Assembly (NCBI RefSeq): GCF_932526225.1
Contig: NC_064048.1
Coordinates: forward strand, 3,051,597-3,115,596
Origin: Nematostella vectensis
Lineage: Eukaryota; Cnidaria; Anthozoa; Actiniaria; Edwardsiidae
DNA length: 64,000 bases
Direction of reading: 5' to 3'
Below are positions 1-8,400 of this stretch, piece by piece (within the stretch, counting starts at the first letter, position 1; the number at the start of each line of letters is the position of its first letter). A program made the position numbers and the translations under genes. The notes beneath the pieces were generated by a model. The model was not told where the DNA came from, did no database searches, and saw only the letters and a program-made list of their open reading frames with translations.

Positions 1-234
1 GGCCTATGGTACTATCTCGTTGCTACGAAACTCTGTTGCTACGAAAGGGAAAAGCGCTACATTCGGTTAAATAGACTAAAATTGCCGCGCGTCTTCCAAC
101 TTGGTTCCGTGGCCCAGTGTTTAGCACATTTGACTCGTAATGTGAATGTATTAGCGCCGGACATGGCAGCCAATTTGAAACTCGCAATGTTTTTCATCGC
201 TTTTATCGCTGGGTCTTGGATGGGAAACCTCAAA
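1..234 (-). repeat. Retroelement 3'-end fragment (family R)
   Basis: This stretch is the reverse complement of a sequence present in every unit of the right-hand array, most completely at 32702-33120. There it sits next to a (TAA)n tract on the plus strand. Read on the minus strand of the array, it ends in AATAAAGATCTTATTATT, the look of a non-LTR element 3' end with a microsatellite tail. Here the similarity stops near 232-235, where it abuts and probably truncates the exonuclease gene. It may extend beyond the left edge. The family assignment is inference. Confidence 0.6.
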
Positions 235-241
235 GGCTGAC

Positions 242-1513
242 TTGCCTTTGAAAACATCTGTATCAGTAAGCAAACTCAGTGGTTTTGTGAAGTATTGTTC
301 TTGCAGTTGTAAAGCAAATGAACTTGGTAGATGTTGCCATGTGTCTGCCCTATTGCTGTTTATCAGCGATTATCTGGGAAAGCATGGATATGATGCAGTT
401 GCACCATCCACTTCAAAAGATTGCCAGTGGAACAAAGGTAAAAAGAGGGCACGGAATCCAAAGCCTTTACCACAGACAAAGTATACATCAACATCCACAA
501 AGAGAAGTAAGACTCAAGAAATGTATCAATTCGACCCACGGCCTGCAAAATACCATCAGCGTGTTAATTTTGATGGTGTAAATAATTTTGTTTCAGATCT
601 ATCCTCTTATAACCATTCAAAGGGTCAAACGTCCATGTGGGAAACTGTCTTCCACTATTTGTATTCAGATTTTATGTTAGAGAAAGACGACATTGCAGTG
701 TATACTACATTAATTGATCAATTCGAAAATAATATCAGTTCTGCATTAAAAGATCTGCTAATCAGTGTGCCAGATCCTAAATGCTGTCAAGTACCCGGGA
801 CTGAAAAGCAAAGACATTCGTCAGTATGGTTCCAGGAAAGGTGGTTTCGAATTACAGCTTCAACTTGCAAAGAAATTGTTAATTTGTCTTTGTTTGAAAA
901 CGAGGATGGCTATAAACAAAGATTATTCAACTGGCTAGAAAATAAATTTTGGTTCAAGAAGAGTTTAACGACCCCGGACATGCTATATGGCATCGAAGAA
1001 GAACCAAAAGCAATTGCCTTATACGAGAAATGTCGAAATGCTACTGTTAACGAAAGTGGCTTGTGGGTTCATGCAGATTTTCCATACTTGGGAGCTTCAC
1101 CCGATGGATTGATCTTTGTCGATGGTAAACTCGATGGGATAGTTGAAGTGAAGTGCTTGAAAATATTAAAGACCAGGACAGTAAAACAATTACTCGATGC
1201 AGCTTCAACTGAGCTAAAGGCAACAATAAACCAGCAGTGTTTCAAAATAAGTGACGAAAAGCTAGTTTTGCGCCCAACACATGCACATTATTATCAAGTC
1301 CAGTTGCAGCTTCTAATCACAAATGCTAATTATTGTGATTTTGTCCTACATTCTGGAGTTGGCGATCCCCACATAGAAAGAATAAGGAAGGATGAAAGAG
1401 TTCAGGGTGAAATAATCCATCATTGCTACAAAATTTGGAAAACTGTGTTGGTACCAGAATACTTTTTAATGAAGGTTCCCAGAAATTTATGCCCAGTCAT
1501 TTTCAACTTTTAG
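242..1513 (+). CDS. 5'-truncated SWIM / YqaJ-type exonuclease of a DNA transposon
   Basis: The open frame is about 423 codons but begins without an ATG directly after repeat R, so the N-terminus is missing. Residues about 19-37 hold a SWIM-like zinc finger with paired Cys, then Cys and His (CSCSC and GRCCHVSALL). The second half is a YqaJ/lambda-exonuclease-like PD-(D/E)XK nuclease. The visible motif block near residues 283-305 is GASPDGL followed by GIVEVKC, which supplies the metal-binding Asp and the Glu-x-Lys pair. A later HAHYYQVQLQL segment is also typical of the family. YqaJ proteins of this kind are the second protein of ISL2EU-type eukaryotic transposons and face the transposase gene, as here. 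The nuclease body looks intact; the gene is dead or partial because its start is lost. Confidence 0.72.
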   Translation: MPLKTSVSVSKLSGFVKYCSCSCKANELGRCCHVSALLLFISDYLGKHGYDAVAPSTSKDCQWNKGKKRARNPKPLPQTKYTSTSTKRSKTQEMYQFDPRPAKYHQRVNFDGVNNFVSDLSSYNHSKGQTSMWETVFHYLYSDFMLEKDDIAVYTTLIDQFENNISSALKDLLISVPDPKCCQVPGTEKQRHSSVWFQERWFRITASTCKEIVNLSLFENEDGYKQRLFNWLENKFWFKKSLTTPDMLYGIEEEPKAIALYEKCRNATVNESGLWVHADFPYLGASPDGLIFVDGKLDGIVEVKCLKILKTRTVKQLLDAASTELKATINQQCFKISDEKLVLRPTHAHYYQVQLQLLITNANYCDFVLHSGVGDPHIERIRKDERVQGEIIHHCYKIWKTVLVPEYFLMKVPRNLCPVIFNF

Positions 1514-1835
1514 CGTACAATACTGACAATCTTTGTATACCATTTAGCATACACGTTTTTTTTATAAGAAACTACACTCATTTTTTTCTATAAGAAACCC
1601 TGTTATAAGAAACCGTAGCTTATCCGCAGCTTATCCTCACTCCTGCGCAGTTCCAAAAAACCCTGTGAACCCGAATCGAAATAGTCTTGGGCAAGACTCC
1701 TTAAAACCTGACTACTTATATATGGGACTCTACTGTATCGAAGTAGGGGGTACAAAGTTATTGTGACCCCTTCTTGTTAATTTAAGTCTTCCATTAATAC
1801 CAAATATTTATTTTTAAATTATAAAACATAAATTA

Positions 1836-3448
1836 TCACTTGCATAGTAGATCTTGAAAATTTAACAGGCAACAGGACACAAAAATCAATTGGGATGCAA
1901 TTGGCGCTAATACTAAAGGAATAGTACGATCAAGCAGTCTGAACTTTTTCAATCTCTCATTAAATCGTTCCACATGAATACGAGCTTTTGCAATGCGCTT
2001 TGTTAGAACAATGTCCTCTTTAGTGAATGATTCTCGTTTACCAAGAAATGGAGGAATAAATATTTTTGCTTGCAATGGCAATAACAGGTCTTGTACTGTA
2101 AATCCACACGCAAAATTCCACAGGTCTGAAAAACTTTAACATCATCTGCACTGCCTTCAAACAGATCTGATACAAACACTGCAGCTCCATTTGGATTTAC
2201 AGCGATAAGGCATTTCATAGTTGTATGGTGCTTATATGCTGAATACATGTTACCTTGTTTTCCATAATCACGTGGAACCTCACATTTGAACTCTGTGCAG
2301 TCTATAGATGCTCTGATGTTTTTGAATTTCCTGAAAATTGCAGGTTTAGTTCTGTGAAATGCATGTCTCTCAGGAAACATCAAGTCCTCGTGGTCTTTAA
2401 AATGATGGAACAGAAACATAATCCATGTGATAAAAATATTACTTAAGTAAGTTGCACTCACTCCATAAAAATGAGACATTGTAACATAATTGAAACCTCT
2501 ACGTAGTCTTAGGAGTGTTATAAAGAGTTGATACCTTATACTCAAACACTTTGGTTCTTTCTGTTCTTGCACATCTACTTTTTTGACACTGTTGCGATGT
2601 TTCCAGTATGCTAATTCAAATTTTGCCGGGCCAAGAAATTCATATAAAATGTCAAACTCTCTTGGAAATAAGCCAATAAAATATTTACTTTTGCTTTCAT
2701 CTGCAAGTATAACATCAGCTGACATGAGATTTTCAACACTTTTAACAGTTTTAGCGTCTTCAATCAACATTACCTTGTTCCTAAGCATCATTGTTTCCAC
2801 CTTTGCCCCTAGGATATGCCTATCATACACAGTTTGTGTTTCCTGATGTTTTTGAAATGGCTCCAGATTTTGATCATCAATTTCTAACTGTGTGTCATCG
2901 CGGGAACACGATTCATCTTCATCTTGACTCTCGAAGTTGTTATCATATAGGCCCGTGTCGTCTCCTAGCTTTCGTTTTCGAGTTGATGATGGGTGGCCTA
3001 GTAATAAAGTTCGTTCTTTCGGTGCCTTCCTTGTCTTATTAACCTTTGAAGTTGTTTCTTTTGAGGATGTAGCGATGATAGGATCTGGATTTATAACTGT
3101 TGGTCCATTTCCTCCAACAAAATGCAAGGAACAGATGTATGTGTTCTTCTTGATATGCGACAATGTAAATGATTTGCGACCGCAAGCGTGAATCCACCGC
3201 TTAAACTTCTCAGTTTTCTGCGTTTCTTGTTGCTTCTGCCAGTCAGTCATGCCATCTTTAAATGCTCCTGGCTTTGGAAAACGAATGAAATAAACATTTT
3301 CTGGCAGCCGTTCAGAATACCTTGAGTCAGAGTTGCATTTTCCCAAACAACAATGCTTTGTTGCTCCTTTTTTGGCAGCCATGACATGATGAAGAATGTT
3401 GGATGTTGTGTTTGTCCGCACTTCGATCCCAAACTGCTTTGCGCGCAT
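1836..3448 (-). pseudogene. THAP-domain DDE_4 (IS5/PIF-like) transposase, frameshifted
   Basis: The main frame (2003-3448) starts at the ATG at 3446-3448. A second in-frame ATG at 3380-3382 lies just before the THAP finger and is the more usual THAP start. The THAP C2CH module covers roughly residues 33-115: an early Cys cluster, a FIRFPKP segment, a central Trp and the closing ICSLHF. The catalytic half begins near residue 380 with SIDCTEF and continues through YSAYKHH and a GSADDVKVF motif. The C-terminal part, carrying RIHVERFNERLK with the likely catalytic Glu, is in another frame (1836-2081). Around 2085-2115 the expected segment linking the two parts appears shortened, so a small deletion with frameshift is the simplest reading. 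The gene is not functional as it stands. Confidence 0.75.
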
Positions 3449-3485
3449 GACGTAATATTTATTTTTAACTCTTGGCTAACGCGCT

Positions 3486-4010
3486 ATTAAAGCCAATTGT
3501 CACGAGTGGTATTCTGTTAATTTCTTCCTGGAAATTGGTGCGATCTCAATCTAATTAACGTGGATGAAAGATCTTACTAAGACCCTTCATCTGTATGAGT
3601 TTGGTTTGATTCGGATCAATTGCTATCGAATTAAAGCCAATTGTCACGAGTGGTATTCTGTCAATTTCTTCCTGGAAATTGGTGCGATCTCAATCTAATT
3701 ATCGTGGATGAAAGACCTTACCAAGACCCTTCATCTGTATCAGTTTGATTTGATTCGGATCAATTGCTATTGAATAGGAGCCAATTGTCACCAGTGGTAT
3801 TCTGTTAATTATTTCCTGGAAATTGGTGCGATCTCAATCTAATTAACGTGAATGAGAGATCTAACGAAGACCTTGCATCTGTATGAGTTTGGTTTGATTC
3901 GGATCAATTGCTATCGAATTAAAGCCAATTGTCACCAGTGGTATTCTGTTAATTTCTTCCTGGAAATTCGTGCGATCTCAATCTAATTAACGTGGATGAA
4001 AGATCTTACC
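3486..4010 (+). repeat. 144-bp tandem repeat, left fold-back arm
   Basis: The landmark GCCAATTGT recurs at 3492, 3636, 3780 and 3924 (the third in the variant context AGGAGCC), an exact 144-base spacing over about 3.6 units. Each unit runs through TTCTTCCTGGAAATTGG and a GATCTCAATCTAATTA block and ends near CGGATCAATTG. Units differ by a few substitutions only. The same unit occurs in inverted orientation at 14756-15237. Confidence 0.92.
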
Positions 4011-4143
4011 GGGATTAGGGCAAATCAGTGACCCATACTTTTCGAGCACGGCGCCCTAAACTTGAAAAATATGTAAATATATTATAAGTATTTTAGTAGG
4101 TTAACGTCTAATCTTGTTACTAGAAAAATATCAAAAGTGTTCG
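4011..4143 (+). repeat. Inner part of left inverted arm
   Basis: This stretch of about 133 bases, from GGGATTAGGGCAAATC to ATCAAAAGTGTTC, is matched in inverted orientation at 14624-14755. The match includes CGAGCACGGCGCCCTAAAC and GTTAACGTCTAATCTTG. Similarity ends sharply after GTGTTC on the left. Confidence 0.85.
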
Positions 4144-4699
4144 TGTTCAATTCTATAATATATAGATTTAGGCACTGCCTATAAGCGGAGCCAGCATAAA
4201 CACCTTTTGTGTTGACTAATCAAAGGTATTAATGGGGGATCTTGATCCTGCTCTCTACTGAGAGTTATTTATTGTACCAACCAAATGGATCCAGGCCTTA
4301 TTCAATAATTTAAATTATGCAGTACATCAAAGTTAACAAACACAATTCCTGGTGTGGATATGGCTGTCAAAGTTGTCAAGAGTCTAATGGTAAATTCTTA
4401 TGTCCCATCATAGAAGTTCCAATATGAATATCTTTTTTTTGATCAAAACAATACTCCCACAAGCTTTGCCCTTGTGCAGAAAATGTCATGGATGTAACAG
4501 CATTCCAAAGATTCAAAATAATATATTTAGACTGTTTAGGTGCCATACTGTGATTTTTATGTATTAATTTAGTGGCGATTCTCTCCTTTATTGGACCGAA
4601 TATTCAGAAAAATGTCTTGAAATTAAAATCCAAAAATATATCTCCTTTCATGCATTACATATTGGTGCACCCCCCTTTACCATATAGCGGCCTTGTTGT
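4144..4699. repeat. Fold-back interior, first copy of a diverged 0.68-kb direct repeat
   Basis: There is no supportable gene here. Segments such as CAAGCTTTG followed by ATGGATG and a GTGGCGATT block, then TGCATTACATATTGGTG, reappear in degraded form at about 11940-12135. Once the retrotransposon insertion is discounted, the period is about 0.68-0.69 kb. The short motif ATATAGATTTAGGCACT near 4160 also occurs near 37370 in the array, so it belongs to a dispersed family. Confidence 0.5.
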
Positions 4700-5092
4700 T
4701 GTTGTAATTCAGATAGGTCAGATAGATGAGATGCTTCTGGATATGAACACAACTTTTATTTTCCACTTGTCGATATTCACGGGTAAAGTTCTACACGAGT
4801 TTCAACTTCAAAATTATCACGAATTACCACGAGATTCGCTGAAATAAACAAATACTGAAGATGAAAATTATGGCAATTTCCGCTAATTATACAAACGCAT
4901 GATACTTACACGGGTGCGGAATCCATCCAAAAACAAATCCATACAATATTCATTAGATTCAGGTCAAAAACTCCAATAAAAAAACTCCAGGAAATTATCG
5001 ACGAACTGAAAACGTTTTGCACGAGGCTATGCGACCGCGCAAAGCTCGGAACCAGGCCTCTAACACAGGGAGCCCGGATAATGGCGACAACA
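4700..5092 (-). repeat. 3' LTR of BEL/Pao element
   Basis: It matches 11100-11492 base for base by eye, at a constant offset of 6400. It begins TGTTGTAATTC and ends GGCGACAACA on the plus strand, giving short inverted terminal repeats. Confidence 0.95.
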
Positions 5093-5103
5093 TCCCGCCC
5101 CCC
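5093..5103 (-). other. Polypurine tract
   Basis: Read on the minus strand this is GGGGGGCGGGA, directly adjoining the 3' LTR, where plus-strand DNA synthesis of LTR elements is primed. One C interrupts an otherwise purine run. Confidence 0.7.
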
Positions 5104-5215
5104 ATGAACTCCTGCGGAGGAGGTTCATAACTATAAACGTATTGTCATAACGCTAATGTCCGTTCTATATTACACTATCTACGTCTGTCCCTTGAGTCTC
5201 CAATCCGATCCGTAT

Positions 5216-5428
5216 CTAGACATCCTCATCCTCGGCTTCCAGCAGACACAACTTGGTTACCGGGCGCTTGTAGGTCGTCCCTTTACCGCGCACCTCTGCA
5301 CTCCTTACCAATCCATCCACGCCAGGAAACACATTAATCACGCGCGCAAGAGGCCAGTTGTTTCGTCCAACGTTGTCGTCCGCAACGAGCACTATATCTC
5401 CGACGTGTAGGTTTCGCTGTTTCCTGTT
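5216..5428 (-). pseudogene. DUF5641 C-terminal remainder beyond an in-frame stop
   Basis: The polyprotein frame stops at a TAG at 5429-5431, but the same frame is open for another 70 codons to a TAG at 5216-5218. The downstream part contains HVGDIVLVADDN and KRPVTKLCLLE, which are hallmarks of the conserved C-terminal DUF5641 domain of BEL/Pao integrase regions. The stop therefore cuts the domain. Whether this copy is inactivated or the stop is tolerated is not visible. Confidence 0.8.
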
Positions 5429-8400
5429 CTACTTGCTTCGAACTTGCAAGGAAGGAATGTACTCTTTCAACCAGCGACGCCAGTAGTGGTTAGCAAGTAA
5501 TTGCGCTTGTCTCCACCGCTTCCGACTGTACTTATCTGCCCGTTCATCCGTATCCGTAGGAAGATTCATCGTAGGTCGCACGTTCAGAAAGTGATTGGGC
5601 GTAAGAGGATCCTCATCATCAGGATTCTCTGGATTCCGGGTTAGCGGTCTTGAATTCGCGATACGTTCTGCCTCAGTAAACACGGTGGTCAGCACTTCAT
5701 CGTTGAGGGGGTTCTTCCCCAGGATCGCCTTCAGACTTCGCTTGACGACTCTCACCATCCTCTCCCACACGCCTGACATGTGGGTGGCTCCAGGTGGATT
5801 AAAGATCCACTTGCATCCTTTCGCAGAACACTCACGTCCGATCTTGTCATGATCCATTCCTTCCAGATGTTCACGTATCTCCCGATCAGCTCCCACAAAA
5901 TTGGACCCGTTATCCGACCACAGTTCCACAACATGGCCCCTGCGATTCAGGAACCTCATCAGAGCGAGTATGAAATCATCCGTCTCTAGCGACTTAGCTA
6001 ACTCGAGATGAACTGCTCGGGAGTTCATGCAAACAAAGATAGCTCCCCAGCGCTTCTCAGTCACTCTTCCTCTTCCTCGCTTAACATATAGCGGTCCAAA
6101 ATAGTCAATACCTGTATACGTAAAGGGTGGCTCGTAAGGGATCATCCGAATTCTAGGTAGATCTCCCATCTCTTGCTTCAAAGTAGTTCTTCTTTGCTTG
6201 CGACAATGAATGCATCTTCCAAGAACAGCCTTGATGGCCACTCTCGCTTTCACAATCCAAAACTGCTCTCTCAGCAGGGATAGTACTTGTTCCACGCCAC
6301 AATGACCGTTGCTTTCGTGTAGGTGGCGGATCAAGATAGTAGTGATATGACTCTGTTTCGGCAATATCATGGGATTCTTGGCATCATCACTCATCGGTGC
6401 CATCGAGATCCTTCCTCCAACTCTCATAACTTCATCGCCTTTCATGACCGGCTTAAGCTTCAAGATAGCACTAGCAACATTCACCTCCTTTCCTGCCTTC
6501 AGAGCCTTCACTTCTTCAGGGAAACTTTCCCGCTGTACTAGTACAGCTATTCGTCGCTTGGCGCGTTCTATGTCGTCTGGACTTAGCTTGTTCTCTGACT
6601 CTCCAGGTGTCTTTTCAGTAGGCTTTGCATGCTTTCTTATCTTCAACCACTCCACAAACTTCATTACCCACGCAACCTTTCGAATGGTCTTCATCCAATC
6701 AGAAGTGTCGGTTAGAAGCTTTTCCAGGCCATCTCCTGGCTCCAGGTCAGTGAAGAACACTTCTTTCTTTATCTCCAGACTTTCTTCAGACAGGGAATCA
6801 AATTTATTATCTGGCCATTGATCTTCTGACTCTCTCAAGAAACTCGGACCATTAAGCCATCGCTCATCCCGGAGAAACTCATCTATGGTTAGACCTCGAC
6901 TTACTTCGTCGGAAGGATTTAGTTTTCCCGGACAGTGTCGCCATTGGTCAGGATTAGTCGCTTCGCGAATCTCTGTAACCCTGTTGGCTACATACGTCTG
7001 GAATCTGCGGGTTTCATTATTGATATAGTTAAGTGTTATCATCGAATCAGTCCAAAACACGACTCTGTCAGGCTTCAGGTCCAGTTCTCGGCGAACTGCT
7101 TGGTCCACCCGTGTTGCCAGTAGGGCTCCTTGTAGCTCCAGCCTTGGGATGGTTGAGCCTTTAATAGGTGCATTCCTTGACTTTCCGGCGACGAAAGCAC
7201 ACTCCACCATTCCGTCCGGGTACTCGATTCGTAAGTAGCTTACTGACCCGTATCCTGCCTCCGAGGCATCACTAAAGTGATGGAGTTGTAGTCCAACACC
7301 TTCATGGTCTGGCCTGCTGAAGTAGCATCGGGGGATGGACAAATCTTCAAGCCGTACAAGTTCCCTTTTCCATGTCTGCCACTGACGCAGAATGTCTCCA
7401 CTGAGCGGCTCGTCCCATGGTGCCTTCCGCCTCCATAGGGCTTGCATGATCTGCTTGCCACGCATTATCACTGGTGCAGCAAAGTTCAAAGGGTCAAAGA
7501 CAGAGCTGATTGTCGATAGTACTCCTCTCATAGTATCAGCCTTCTCAGTGTTGCTCACCTTGAACCCGAAGGTGTCTGTCTCCACGTTCCATCTAACTCC
7601 AAGTGCCCGCTCGACTGGGAGTTCATCAAGATCTAAATCAAGCGTTGGTGCTGCCCTCTTCTCGATAGGCACTTCAGCAAGGACCTCCCTACTGTTACTC
7701 ATAAACTTTGTGAGGTTAAACCCTCCTCTACCACAAAGTTCGGTTAACTCGTTCGCAAGCGTGACTGCACTCGCACTCGTGTCTACGCTTTTTAGTACAT
7801 CATCCACATAAAAATTATGCAGGACAGTTTCGATGGTGGTATCTCCAAAGTCACCAGCATTGTCAGTTGTAGTTTTCTTGAGTGTCCAGTTGGCTGCACA
7901 AGGCGAGTCGGTTGCCCCAAAGACATGCACGTTCATGGCATATTCTTCTGGAGGGTCATCAGAGCTTTTGTCCCACCAAAGAAATCGCAGAGAATCTTGG
8001 TCTTCTTCTCTAACTCCGACCTGAAGGAACATCCCTTCTATATCAGCTACCAATGCAACATTGTCCTCCCTGAACCGTAGGAGCACCCCAGTCAGGCTGT
8101 TTGTACAATCAGGTCCATGTAACAAGTTCTTATTCAACGAAGTACCTTGGTACTCTGATGCAGCATCAAAAATTATCCTCAGCTTACCAGGTTTGTTGAT
8201 ATTCGTCACTGCAAAATGAGGTAAGTACCAAGTTCTCGGTCCAGTCTCTTGTGCTTCTTCTGGGCTGAGTTTGCGTGCATGCCCTTTAGTGATATACTTC
8301 TCCATGGCTGCTCGATACTTCTCCTCCAATCCAGGCTCTCGTGAAAACTTACGCTTCAGACTATTCAGTCTTTTATCGGCTTCATTCCGGTTATTAGGTA

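Larger units (their letters stand above)
242..3448. mobile_element. ISL2EU-like DNA transposon remnant (YqaJ exonuclease plus THAP-DDE transposase)
   Basis: Two convergent genes, a YqaJ exonuclease on the plus strand and a THAP zinc-finger DDE transposase on the minus strand, lie about 320 bases apart. The interval 1514-1835 has no gene; it is AT-rich and probably holds both 3' ends. This pairing is the described content of ISL2EU elements (IS5/PIF-related). I could not identify terminal inverted repeats or a target duplication. The left end is cut by repeat R and the right end runs into the 144-bp repeats at 3486, so the outer limits are unknown. Confidence 0.6.

Noticed and set aside
5156-5410. 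Plus-strand frame over the retrotransposon tail
   Set aside because: It is the antisense of the DUF5641 remainder.
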